Origin: GCA-2746605 sp963704835
GTDB taxonomy: Bacteria; Bacteroidota; Ignavibacteria; Ignavibacteriales; Melioribacteraceae
Length of the DNA: 64,000 nt
Assembly: GCA_963704835.1 (NCBI GenBank)
Contig: CAVPHW010000001.1
Location: forward strand, 1-64,000
Direction: 5' to 3'
A model generated the notes under the pieces. That model searched no databases, was not told the DNA's origin, and saw nothing but the letters and a program-made list of their open reading frames with translations. This document shows, one piece after another, positions 29,970 to 39,196 of the stretch. The stretch's first letter is position 1. Every line of letters starts with the position of its first letter. A program made the position numbers and the translations under genes.

Positions 29970-30711
29970 ATGGACTTAAAACTAGCCGTTCTAATCGATG
30001 GTGATAATATTCCTTCTGCTTATGTAAAAGAGATGATGGAAGAAATTGCAAAGTATGGCAATCCAACAATAAAAAGAATTTACGGTGATTGGACAAACCC
30101 CAACTTACAAAAGTGGAAAAGCGTTCTTCTTGCAAAATGCCATAACTCCAATTCAGCAATATGGTTATACTATAGGAAAAAATGCCACCGATTCTGCAAT
30201 GATTATTGATGCCATGGATATTCTTTACTCTGAAAAAGTTAATGGGTTCTGTTTGGTTTCGAGTGATAGTGATTTTACACGATTAGCCACTCGCCTTAGA
30301 GAAGCCGGAATGCAAGTCTTTGGAATTGGTGAAAAGAAAACACCTGAACCATTTATCGTTGCGTGTGATAGGTTCATTTATATTGAAATTCTTAAAAACC
30401 AAGTTGAGGAAAATGAATCTGAGCAAACTAAAAAGAAAGTTTCTCGCAAGGATACCGTTGATAAAATTACCCCAAAAGTAATTAAGCTAATTTCTTCTAC
30501 TATTTCCGATTTGGCCGATGATGATGGTTGGGCATTTCTTGGCGATGTTGGTAATCTCCTGCAGAAGAAACAACCGAATTTTGATTCAAGAAACTATGGA
30601 TATCAAAAACTAACTCCACTGATTAAGTCGGTAAAAAGTTTTGAAATTGAACTTCGTGAAAGTCCAAAGGGGCGATTTAAATTAATTTATGTGAAAAATA
30701 AAGACAAATAG
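29970..30711 (+). CDS. NYN-domain (LabA/DUF88-like) putative nuclease, one frame break
   Basis: The ATG at 29970 follows AGGTGA. The NYN nuclease core is present (VLIDGDNIPSAYV, TDSAMIIDAMDIL, FCLVSSDSDFTRLA), with the acidic residues of the PIN-like site. A C-terminal OST-HTH/LOTUS-like domain follows (DDDGWAFLGDVGNLLQKKQPNFDSRNYGYQKL). A frame break near 30138 separates LQKWKSVLL from QNAITPIQQYGYT; it is probably a sequence error. Full length would be about 247 residues. The family is thought to process RNA. Confidence 0.8.
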
Positions 30712-30712
30712 T

Positions 30713-31348
30713 TTGATCAATTATAAAAACCATTGGGACAACGTTTATGCCAATAGCGACCTGACAAAATTGGGCTGGTATGAAGAAGTTTCTCAACCCT
30801 CTTTAGAATTAATACAAAGCTGTAACCTCAAGAAAGATGCTTTAATTTTAGATGTTGGATCTGGAGCTTCTACACTAATCAAAAGTCTTATTGAAGAAAA
30901 TTTTACAAATATTATCGCTTCCGATATAAGTGCTGTTGCTCTTGATCGTTCAATGAAACTATTAGAAAAAGAGGACTGCTGAAAAAGTACGGCTGGATTG
31001 TGGACGACATTACTGATCCAAAAAACATTTCGGTCATTTAAGAATGTTGATCTTTGGCACGATAGAACTGTGTTACATTTTTTAATAGAAGAAAAACAGC
31101 AGCAAGGCTATTTATCAACTCTTAAAAAACTTGTAAAGTTAAATGGTTTTGTAATTATTGCTGTTTTTTCACTCGAAGGAGCGAAAAAGTGCAGCGGTCT
31201 AGATGTTAAAAATTATGATGCCCAAATGATTGAAAGGTTTTTAGGTGAGGAATTTAAATTGCTTAAATCTTTTCCGTACACATACAAAATGCCTTCGGCA
31301 AATTTGCGTCCTTATATTTATACTCTTTTTCAGAGAACCGCTGACTAA
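30713..31348 (+). CDS. Class I SAM-dependent methyltransferase, two frame breaks
   Basis: The chain begins at a TTG two bases after the previous stop (INYKNHWDNVYANSDLTKLGWYEE). LILDVGSGASTLI is the SAM-binding motif I. Breaks near 30977 and 31040 separate LLEKE, LLKKYGWIVDDITDP and KNVDLWHDRTVLHFL; joined, they make a normal protein of about 210 residues. The NVDLWHDR segment is a mark of a small-molecule methyltransferase family near thiopurine/tellurite methyltransferases. The substrate is unknown. Confidence 0.75.
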
Positions 31349-31480
31349 CGGTTAATTAAGCCGACAGTCAGAAAAGTGAAATTTCCTTTAGTGTTTCTTC
31401 TTTGGAGATTGTGTCTTATTAGACTCATTGTTAACAACAATAATATTTCCGTTTTTCTATTACTTTTTTAAGGGTATTTA

Positions 31481-32922
31481 ATGTTAAAAAAATTAAACGA
31501 AATCAAACTTCCTCATGTCTTTGTTCTTCTAACAGCGGTTGTTTTCTTTTGCGCCCTGCTTTCATATTTTGTTCCCTCGGGAATGTTTGAACGAGAAACA
31601 AAACAAATAGGTTCAATCAATAGAACCCTTGTTGTTCCTGGATCTTATACAGAACTGCCAAAACAATATTCTGTAAATGGAGCAATAATGGGGGAAGACA
31701 TTGAGGGAAAGGCTAGTCCGGTTAGTTTGATAGGGTTTTTAAGTGCTATTCCAAAAGGGATGGAAGAAGCGGCAGATATAATCTTTTTTATTTTTATGAT
31801 TGGTGGAGTTTTTGGAATTTTGCAAAAAACCGGAACAATTGTAGCTTTTCTCCAAAAAATGCTCTCCCTTTTTGAGAATACTCCAAATCTTCTTGTAATA
31901 TTGATGATGGTAACCATTGGCATTGGTGCATCAACTCTTGGAATGGGTGAGGAGTTGTTGCCCCTTATTCCTCTATTTTTAATCATTTCTAAAAAGCTTG
32001 GTTATGATAGAATTATGGGTGTCGCAATCGTTTGGGTTGCTGCCGAGGTTGGTTTTGCTGCTGCAACAACAAATCCATACACGGTACAAATTGCGCAAAA
32101 TTTAGCCCAAATTCCTCTAAATAGCGGAATATTATTTAGGCTTATTTTTTTCGTGGTTTCTATGTCTATTTCAATAATCTATCTTCTCAGATATGGAGCA
32201 AAAATAAAAAAGATCCCTCAAAATCCATAATGGCAGGTGATAAATTTGATTTGGACGACCTTTCTTTTGAGGAAGTAACATTTAAGAAAGAACATTTAAT
32301 AATAATTATTTCTGGAATCAGTTTATTTGCATTCATTATTTAGGCAGTTCAATCTCATGGTTGGTGGATGAATGAAATGTCCGGGGCGTTTTTCCTATTA
32401 GGCATTTTATGCGTAATAATTTCTAGAATGAGCCTATCAGACGCATCTAACTCATTTATCAAGGGAATGCAGGAAATGGTTGTTGCTGCGCTTGTAGTTG
32501 GATTTGCTAGGGGGGTTCAAGTTGTTCTACAAGATGGTCAAATTTTAGATACAATAATTAATTCTGCAGCTACAAACATTCAAGGTTTTCATGAATATTT
32601 TGCTACGACGGGAATGTTGGTTTTTCAGACCACCTTAAATTTTTTCATTCCCTCGGGTTCCGGTCAGGCGGCGGTAACAATGCCTATAATGGCTCCTTTG
32701 GCTGACTTGATTGGAATTAGTCGACAAACAGCCGTTTTTGCTTTTACTTGTGGAGATGGGTTTTCTAACATGATTATTCCGACCTCAGGAATACTTATGG
32801 CCGTCCTTAGTTTGGCAGATGTACCTTTTGTTAAGTGGGTAAAATTTATTTTCCCTCTTTTTGCCTTGTCTATGTTTTTGTCTTTGATTTTTCTTTTCAT
32901 CGCTATACAGATAGAATATTAG
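31481..32922 (+). CDS. YfcC/C4-dicarboxylate-carrier family transporter, frame break and in-frame TAG
   Basis: About 480 residues with some twelve membrane helices. The N-terminus (LPHVFVLLTAVVFFCALLSYFVPSG) and the mirrored motifs GIGASTLGMGEELLPLIPL and FFIPSGSGQAAVTMPIMAPL mark the YfcC/ArcD-like family of anaerobic carriers. One A is missing from an A-run near 32213 (resumed frame KDPSKSIMAGDKFDL), and an in-frame TAG lies at 32342-32344 (FAFII stop AVQSHGWW). Its substrate is likely an amino acid or C4-dicarboxylate. The stop needs checking against reads before calling this a pseudogene. Confidence 0.75.
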
Positions 32923-33019
32923 TCAACCCTATTTGGTATTACTGTCAAGAAACCGTTTGCTTCTTAAATAAAGACTAACCGCCTAAAGTCATGCGTTATT
33001 TTCATATATTCTTTCCCTA

Positions 33020-33048
33020 TTGACAAATTTCATTTTTATTGCTATATA
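33020..33048 (+). promoter_or_regulatory. Sigma-70-type promoter of the SPFH operon
   Basis: A perfect -35 box TTGACA (33020-33025) and a -10 box TATATA (33043-33048) are separated by exactly 17 bases, upstream of the SPFH gene start at 33092. This is the best consensus promoter in the window. Confidence 0.75.
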
Positions 33049-33063
33049 GCAATATGATATCAT
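33037..33063 (+). promoter_or_regulatory. Palindromic operator over the SPFH promoter
   Basis: TATTGCTATATAGCAATA (33037-33054) is a perfect 18-bp palindrome that contains the -10 box. ATGATATCAT (33054-33063), a perfect 10-bp palindrome, abuts it. A repressor bound here would block RNA polymerase. The RHH protein encoded at the end of the operon is the obvious candidate, by inference. Confidence 0.6.
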
Positions 33064-33091
33064 TTTAATATCATTAAAATTAGGAGTAACG

Positions 33092-33976
33092 ATGAAAAAA
33101 GAAATTAACAAACCCCAACTAAGTGGTTGGACTGCTTTATTCTTATCTATCATTATGTCTTTGGTCGCTGTAGCACTTTTTGTTTTTAGTGTAATTTTAC
33201 TTGATCAAGGAGATGGGATTGGCGGATATTTATTAACCTTCGCAATTCTTTTATTGATTGCTTCAATACTTTCATTTGCAGGACTCTTTACTGTTGAACC
33301 CAATGAGGCTGTTGTTTTAATACTCTTTGGTAAATATGTTGGCACTGAAAAAATATCTGGGTTTAGATGGGCAAATCCTTTCTATACAAAAAAGAAAATT
33401 TCGTTACGTGTAAGAAATTTTGATAGTGAAAAATTAAAAGTGAATGATAAGAAGGGAAATCCAATTGAAATTTCTGCAGTTGTGGTTTGGAAAGTAGACG
33501 ATACAGCCGAAGCCGTTTTTGAAGTTGACGACTATTTAAATTATGTTCACGTACAAGCCGAGTCTGCAATTAGGCATCTTGCAACATCATACGCTTATGA
33601 TGATACCGAAGGAGAAGAAACTAGTTTGCGTTCATCTATTGATATAGTTTCTGAACATCTTCAAAAGGAAATACACGAACGAGTAAGTGCTGCCGGTGTT
33701 ATTGTTTTGGAAGCGAGAATAAATCATCTGGCATACTCACCGGAAATTGCTCAAGCAATGTTACAACGACAACAAGCAGAAGCAATTATTGCTGCAAGAC
33801 AAAAAATTGTAGAAGGCGCTGTTGGTATGGTTGAAATGGCGCTTGATAGACTTAAGGGCCAAGGAGTTGTGGATTTAGATGAGGAACGAAAAGCAAATAT
33901 GGTTAGCAATTTGATGGTTGTTTTGTGTTCTGATAGAGCGGTTCAACCAATAATTAATGCCGGATCACTTTATTAA
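33092..33976 (+). CDS. SPFH/Band 7 (slipin- or stomatin-like) membrane protein
   Basis: A 294-residue protein. Two hydrophobic segments near residues 14-37 and 43-66 anchor it. An SPFH domain follows (TVEPNEAVVLILFGKYVGTE, LRVRNFDSEKLKVNDKKGNPIEISAVVVWKV), and a coiled-coil helical tail (LQRQQAEAIIAARQKIVEGAVGMVEMAL). The family scaffolds membrane microdomains and modulates nearby proteases or channels. The start follows TTAGGAG. It is co-transcribed with an RHH protein gene two bases downstream. Confidence 0.9.
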   Translation: MKKEINKPQLSGWTALFLSIIMSLVAVALFVFSVILLDQGDGIGGYLLTFAILLLIASILSFAGLFTVEPNEAVVLILFGKYVGTEKISGFRWANPFYTKKKISLRVRNFDSEKLKVNDKKGNPIEISAVVVWKVDDTAEAVFEVDDYLNYVHVQAESAIRHLATSYAYDDTEGEETSLRSSIDIVSEHLQKEIHERVSAAGVIVLEARINHLAYSPEIAQAMLQRQQAEAIIAARQKIVEGAVGMVEMALDRLKGQGVVDLDEERKANMVSNLMVVLCSDRAVQPIINAGSLY

Positions 33977-33978
33977 TT

Positions 33979-34137
33979 ATGGCACAAAAAAAAGCAATTA
34001 TTTTAAGAATTGATCCCAAGCTCTGGAAAGACTTAAATGCCTGGTCCAAAGATGAATTAAGAAGTTTAAATGGGCAGGTAGAGTATGTTTTGCGAGAAGC
34101 AGTAAAAAAACGTGAGGGAAAAACAAAAGAGAAATAG
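33979..34137 (+). CDS. Small Arc-like ribbon-helix-helix DNA-binding protein
   Basis: A 52-residue protein beginning two bases after the SPFH stop. KAIILRIDPKLWKDLNAWSKDE is the ribbon strand and first helix, and LRSLNGQVEYVLREAVKKR the second helix, of an Arc/MetJ-type fold; SLNGQVEYVLREA is the classic 'S-xN-QVE-L' helix of Arc-family proteins. The basic C-terminus suits DNA contact. RHH dimers bind palindromes like the one over the operon promoter, so it is probably an autorepressor. Confidence 0.75.
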   Translation: MAQKKAIILRIDPKLWKDLNAWSKDELRSLNGQVEYVLREAVKKREGKTKEK

Positions 34138-34177
34138 TTTTAATTAATAAGATCAAATGATCCTAACGAAAAAAACT

Positions 34178-34211
34178 AATGCGGTCCCCTAATCAAAGAC
34201 CGCATTTTTTA
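34178..34211. terminator. Bidirectional terminator between convergent operons
   Basis: Arms AATGCGGTC (34178-34186) and GACCGCATT (34198-34206) with an 11-base loop, T-rich after and A-rich before the stem. It separates the SPFH/RHH operon (plus) from the VPS10/BNR gene (minus). Confidence 0.8.
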
Positions 34212-34213
34212 CT

Positions 34214-37200
34214 CTAATTTAAGTTTAGTTCTGGTAATCTTCCCGGTGTCCAAGGACTCTTTAGTGCTTCAAGTTCCTTCTCCATGTTTTTAATATCTCT
34301 TTCCGCAATTATTTTTATTTGTTCGTAAACTACCGGAAATTCTTCTTTCAAAACTTGATAAGATACTTTTTCTTTATTTGTTAACCCTTCTGTTGATCGC
34401 CAATTCGTCCACCTTAAAACATTCAGCCTTTCATTAATTGTCATTTGCGATGGCGGGGTTTCCTCTACGCTTGGAGAGCTGCTTTCTCTTGTAAACAGTA
34501 AAGATAGATTATCTAATTCTTTTTCAATTCTTTCAGCTTCGTTCAAAATAGTTGTGGGCGCATTTGCTGTTGCAATAATGGCGAGTTTCATTTTCTCAAC
34601 TTTTGAGATTAGTTCTTTCAAATAACTTTCTGTCCCATTAATTGTTCTTGCCAGCTCGTTTGCTTCAACCTGAAAAGCCAAAAGGTCATTTCTAGTAGAC
34701 GGCTTTGGTAAGTTCTGATCAATTGGAACTACGTTAAACTCCATTTTGTTCGAAAGTGCTTTTTCTACATTTCGCGCAACCAAAGAAATGGACACTTTAT
34801 ATTTCCCTGGCAAAACAAGTGTGCTGCTTTTAGGTTTTGTGGCTGGATCAAACTTGTCTTTTTCAGTTAGCGGGTTGCTGCTAGGATATCTTAAATCCCA
34901 AACTTCTCTATTTATTCCTGACTTTACCGGTTTAATTAACTTACGAATAATATTATCGCTTTCATCAAAAATTGTAAAGACCAAATATGGAGCAATTTCT
35001 TTTTTCTCTACTCTCAAATCTTCGTTTGATATTTGTGGTATGGATTTCCCATCCTTGAATAATTCTTTTTCTTTCTCTTTTCTTATTTCTTTTAATGTCT
35101 TCGGAACCTCTTTCAAATAATAAGTGAAAACTGCTCCAAACTCAGGATTGTTGGCTTTATAATAGGTTGATCCTTGTCCATATCTTCCTCGGTTTTCAAC
35201 ATACCATTTTGCCTCTTGTATGTTAAATAATTTTGATTCCTCTTTTACTAATTTTTCGTTAATCGTTCTCAAAGCTGAGTAATCATCAAGAATATAAAAT
35301 CCTCTCCCAAAAGTGGCTATAGCTAAATCGTTTTCCCTCTCTTGAATTGTAATATCTTTTACTGAAATTGTTGGTAATCCTCCTTTAAGTTGATTCCAGC
35401 TATTTCCTTCATCAAAAGTGAAGAAAACTCCGAATTCAGTTCCTACAAACAAGAGGTTGGCGTTTTCAAAATCCTGCTCAATTGTATTAACCGATCCATT
35501 CTTTGGCAAATTATTGCTAATGGATTTCCAAGTTTTTCCTTTATCAGAACTTTTAAATAAATAGGGTTTAAAGTCATCTCTTTTTAAATTGTTGAAAGAA
35601 GCATAAACAACGTTTTGATCGAACTTTGATGGAAGAATATCACTTACATAGGTAAATTCTGGAACTCCAGTTGCCTTTCCTGACAATCTCCAATTTTTTT
35701 CATCTTCCGAAATATGAATTAAGCCATCGTCTGTTCCAACATAAAGTAAGTTTTCTTTAACAGGAGATTCGCTCAAAGAAACTATAGTTCCCCACTGAGA
35801 AGTAGATTTATCTTTTGCAACTGCGTCAACGCTCCAAAACTTATCCATTACTGGCCATGTGTTTCTGTCGGTTTTTGTCGTTAGATCATCGCTAATAACT
35901 TCCCAACTATTTCCTCTATCCTCGCTTCTGAATACTTTGTTTGCGGCACAATAAATTCTTGTGTTTTTGTGTGGACTAATAAATAAGGGGGTGTCCCAAT
36001 TCCATTTGTATGTTTGTTCATTTTTACCGGGCTCTGGTCTAATATCAACAGCTTCACCGGTTACTCTATTGTATCTAACCATGTTTCCATATTGTGCCTC
36101 GGCATAAACAGTATTTACATCATTTGGATCAACAGCAGTCCAAAATCCATCTCCTCCATTTGTAACAAACCAGTCATCATTAATAATTCCATCACTACTA
36201 ATTGTTCTTGAAGGCCCGCCCATACTGCTATTATCTTGGGTTCCCCCATAAACAAAATAAAAAGGCAATGTATTGTCTACATTTACTCTATAAAATTGCG
36301 TGGCGGGTAAGTTTTCCTTAAAATCATATGTTTTTCCAGAATCAAAACTTTCATAAATTCCACCGTCTCCACCAATTAAAAAATGTGAGTTGTCTTTTGG
36401 ATCTATCCACATTGTATGGTCATCAACATGTCTCGCTTCGTTTCCAATATTACTCCATGTTTTTCCACCATCAGAAGTAACCTTAGAATAAACATCCATT
36501 AAATAAACTTTTTCCGCATCAACCGGATCACAGATAATTACATTAAAATATTGACCCGATGAGTGTTGGTCGCTCATTTTTTCCCAGGAAGCACCTCTGT
36601 TTGTGGAACGAAAAAATCCACCTTTGTCTTCTGCTGCTTCCACACTTAAATAAATGTAATCTGGATTAGCTTTAGAAATATCTAATCCCATTCCACCAAG
36701 ATCTACCTTGGGCAATCCTTCCATAATCTTATTCCACGTTTCTCCGGCATCAACTGATTTATAAACTGCTGATTCAGGACCACCACCAATTTTTGTAAAA
36801 GTATGTCTTCTTCTCTGTTCAGAGGTCGCATACATTATGTCTGGGTTTCTTTGATCAAAAATTATATTATTAACTCCTGTATGCTTGCTAATATCTAAAA
36901 CTTTGTTCCATGTTTTTCCGGCGTCAATTGTTTTGTAAAGACCGCGCTCACCACCAGGCCCCCACACTGATCCTTCGGCAGCGACAAAAACAATATTTGT
37001 ATTTCTTGGATCAATAACAATTTTTCCAATTTGTCTAGATTCTTTAAGACCAACATTGGTCCATTTTTTTCCACCATCTATTGTTTTATAAACTCCGTCT
37101 CCATAACCTAATGCTCTTTGATGATTATTTTCTCCGGTTCCTGCCCAAACCACATTTGGATTATCTGGGTCAATTGCCAAACAACCAATAGAGTATGCGC

Positions 37201-37480
37201 CGTATTTTTCAAAAATTGGCTCAAAAGTAGTCCCCCAATTTGTTGTTTTCCAAATATTTCCACTGGCAACAGCAACATAATACTCGCTTTGGTTTTTCGG
37301 ATTTACAGCGATGTCAGCAATTCTACCAGAAGTAAAAGCTGGACCAATGTTTCTCCATTTTAAACCGTCGTAAATATTTGTTTTTGAAGTGTCTTTTTCT
37401 TCGGTAACAGTTTGACAAAATAGATTTGTTGGCGAATTTAAGAGTGTTATAATTAGGAATTGGAATAGAAGTTTTTTCAT
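34214..37480 (-). CDS. Exported VPS10/BNR-repeat beta-propeller protein (sortilin-like, glycosyl hydrolase-type)
   Basis: A 1,088-residue protein, unbroken. After a signal peptide it has many BNR/VPS10 repeats (Asp-box pattern S-x-D-x-G-x-T-W: TIDGGKKWTNVG, SVDAGETWNKI, STNRGASWEKM, SEDRGNSWEVI, SSDKGKTWKSI), forming one or two ten-bladed propellers up to about residue 740. The remainder is helical and strand-rich (YLKEVPKTLKEIRKEKEKEL, then a coiled coil) and ends TPGRLPELNLN without a T9SS tail. Proteins of this kind are often annotated as glycosyl hydrolases, but no catalytic residues are evident; binding is a safer guess. Confidence 0.85.
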   Translation of the reverse strand: MKKLLFQFLIITLLNSPTNLFCQTVTEEKDTSKTNIYDGLKWRNIGPAFTSGRIADIAVNPKNQSEYYVAVASGNIWKTTNWGTTFEPIFEKYGAYSIGCLAIDPDNPNVVWAGTGENNHQRALGYGDGVYKTIDGGKKWTNVGLKESRQIGKIVIDPRNTNIVFVAAEGSVWGPGGERGLYKTIDAGKTWNKVLDISKHTGVNNIIFDQRNPDIMYATSEQRRRHTFTKIGGGPESAVYKSVDAGETWNKIMEGLPKVDLGGMGLDISKANPDYIYLSVEAAEDKGGFFRSTNRGASWEKMSDQHSSGQYFNVIICDPVDAEKVYLMDVYSKVTSDGGKTWSNIGNEARHVDDHTMWIDPKDNSHFLIGGDGGIYESFDSGKTYDFKENLPATQFYRVNVDNTLPFYFVYGGTQDNSSMGGPSRTISSDGIINDDWFVTNGGDGFWTAVDPNDVNTVYAEAQYGNMVRYNRVTGEAVDIRPEPGKNEQTYKWNWDTPLFISPHKNTRIYCAANKVFRSEDRGNSWEVISDDLTTKTDRNTWPVMDKFWSVDAVAKDKSTSQWGTIVSLSESPVKENLLYVGTDDGLIHISEDEKNWRLSGKATGVPEFTYVSDILPSKFDQNVVYASFNNLKRDDFKPYLFKSSDKGKTWKSISNNLPKNGSVNTIEQDFENANLLFVGTEFGVFFTFDEGNSWNQLKGGLPTISVKDITIQERENDLAIATFGRGFYILDDYSALRTINEKLVKEESKLFNIQEAKWYVENRGRYGQGSTYYKANNPEFGAVFTYYLKEVPKTLKEIRKEKEKELFKDGKSIPQISNEDLRVEKKEIAPYLVFTIFDESDNIIRKLIKPVKSGINREVWDLRYPSSNPLTEKDKFDPATKPKSSTLVLPGKYKVSISLVARNVEKALSNKMEFNVVPIDQNLPKPSTRNDLLAFQVEANELARTINGTESYLKELISKVEKMKLAIIATANAPTTILNEAERIEKELDNLSLLFTRESSSPSVEETPPSQMTINERLNVLRWTNWRSTEGLTNKEKVSYQVLKEEFPVVYEQIKIIAERDIKNMEKELEALKSPWTPGRLPELNLN

Positions 37481-37574
37481 TTTTCTCTCGTTTTTTTATT
37501 GAATTCTAGTGTTAAAATCAAAAAGAAGGATCTTAAAAATTCGTATCTTGATTTCTGCTCAAAAACAATATTGT

Positions 37575-38501
37575 TTAATCCTCCTTAATCGCGCGTCTTA
37601 CGAAGCCATCTGATTTTACTAATCTTGACTTGGCCACTTCTAAAGAGACTTCAGCTAAAATCATTACCAATGCCGTTTTTACGTGATAATTTGCCTCTTC
37701 TAAATATTTTATTGCCTCCTCGTAATTAACTCCAGTTATCATCATAACAATACGTTTTGCGCGTTCAACTAATTTTTTATTTGTCATTTGCAAATCTATC
37801 ATCATATTTTCATAAGTTTTGCCTAACCGAACCATTGAAGCAGTGGTTAACATATTTAGAACTAATTTCTGTGCGGTTCCGCTTTTCATTCTTGTCGAGC
37901 CCATTACTACTTCTGGTCCAACATACGGACAAATTGGAATATCAACTTCAGGGATGTTAAATGTATCGCGAGGTGTACACGTAATATAAAGAGTGGTTGC
38001 TCCCAATTCCTTTGCTTTCTTTACAGCGCCAATTACATAAGGCGTTCTTCTACTGGCGGCAATTCCACAAACAATATCTTTGTTAGTTACTTTTGCTTTA
38101 ATAATATCGTTTGCTCCATTTTCTTCATGGTCTTCCGCCCCTTCTTGTGCAACAAACATAGCTGCTTCACCCCCGGCAATAAATCCTTGAACCAGTTCTG
38201 GTTTTGTTCCAAAGGTTGGCGGACATTCGGAAGCATCAACAACTCCAAGTCTGCCGCTTGTTCCAGCTCCAAAGTATAAAAGTCTTCCCCCATTTTTTAA
38301 AGCATCAACAATTTTATCTACAGCTTTTTCAATATATGGAAGCTCTTTTTCCACGGCTAGGGGAACGGTCTTGTCTTCATCATTAATTATTTTTAAAATT
38401 TCTCCTGAAGAGAGGAAATCTATATTTGTCGATTTTTGATTGCGTTGTTCTGTTGCTAGGTTGCTAATTTCTTGGAATAGTTTGTTCCCTTCAGAAGTCA
38501 T
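37575..38501 (-). CDS. murQ: N-acetylmuramic acid 6-phosphate etherase
   Basis: A 308-residue protein of the SIS-fold MurQ family, full length. YFGAGTSGRLGVVDASECPPTFG and AGGEAAMFVAQEGAEDHEENG contain the sugar-phosphate loop and the catalytic Glu, and GSTRMKSGTAQKLVLNMLTT is the conserved C-terminal half motif. It cleaves the lactyl ether of MurNAc 6-phosphate to GlcNAc 6-phosphate in cell-wall recycling. Its start overlaps the rsmG stop by four bases (ATGA), so it is translated with rsmG. Confidence 0.95.
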   Translation of the reverse strand: MTSEGNKLFQEISNLATEQRNQKSTNIDFLSSGEILKIINDEDKTVPLAVEKELPYIEKAVDKIVDALKNGGRLLYFGAGTSGRLGVVDASECPPTFGTKPELVQGFIAGGEAAMFVAQEGAEDHEENGANDIIKAKVTNKDIVCGIAASRRTPYVIGAVKKAKELGATTLYITCTPRDTFNIPEVDIPICPYVGPEVVMGSTRMKSGTAQKLVLNMLTTASMVRLGKTYENMMIDLQMTNKKLVERAKRIVMMITGVNYEEAIKYLEEANYHVKTALVMILAEVSLEVAKSRLVKSDGFVRRAIKED

Positions 38502-39178
38502 TTATTAATTTCCAGTAGAATGAGTTTTTTTTCTTTTTTATTTCTTAGGTTTGTTGGTTTGTAGGCAAGTTCAAATATTGTCGATTTTTTAATATTCGGT
38601 TTATATTTTAAAAGAGCAGTATTATACTCTTCTTCAATGTCTCCTCCCTTAATTGCAACAAGATAAGCCTTGTTTTTTAATAATGGGATGGCGTATCGGA
38701 ATAAAATTATCATTGGAACTGTACCGCGACTTACAACTAGATCAAAATGGTTGCTATATTGCTTAATGAATTCATCACTTTCCACTCTTGAATTCTCTGC
38801 GATGGTATTGCTTAATTTAAGCTGACTAATAAAATCTTTAACTGCTTCTATTTTTTTTCCTGTAGAATCAACCAAAACCCCTCTCATAAGCGGATTTGTA
38901 ATGGCCAAAGGAATTCCCGGAAAACCACCGCCAGTTCCAATATCTAAAAAATTATTTACTGTTTTGGGTAAGTATTCGTTTATAAAAGTTGAAATGAAAA
39001 TGTGGTTTTCAATAATATTTTCTTCATCTTTTCTTGAAATTAGATTAACTTCTTGGTTTTTTCTTACGACTATTTCCGCAAAGTGGGCAAGTCTTTCAAT
39101 TTGGTAATCACTAATTGTGATTTGATTTTCCCAAAAATATGATTTTAGCTCTTTGGTATATTCTTTCTGTGTTTTCAA
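38498..39178 (-). CDS. rsmG: 16S rRNA (guanine-527-N7)-methyltransferase RsmG
   Basis: A 226-residue Rossmann methyltransferase: RKNQEVNLISRKDEENIIENHIF is the family's entry motif, FLDIGTGGGFPGIPLAI the SAM-binding loop, and DLVVSRGTVPMIILF the conserved later segment. It methylates G527 of 16S rRNA with SAM. It sits directly downstream of mnmG, as in many bacteria near the replication origin, and overlaps murQ. Confidence 0.93.
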   Translation of the reverse strand: MKTQKEYTKELKSYFWENQITISDYQIERLAHFAEIVVRKNQEVNLISRKDEENIIENHIFISTFINEYLPKTVNNFLDIGTGGGFPGIPLAITNPLMRGVLVDSTGKKIEAVKDFISQLKLSNTIAENSRVESDEFIKQYSNHFDLVVSRGTVPMIILFRYAIPLLKNKAYLVAIKGGDIEEEYNTALLKYKPNIKKSTIFELAYKPTNLRNKKEKKLILLEINK

Positions 39179-39196
39179 GCCAATACCTCAAAAAAA

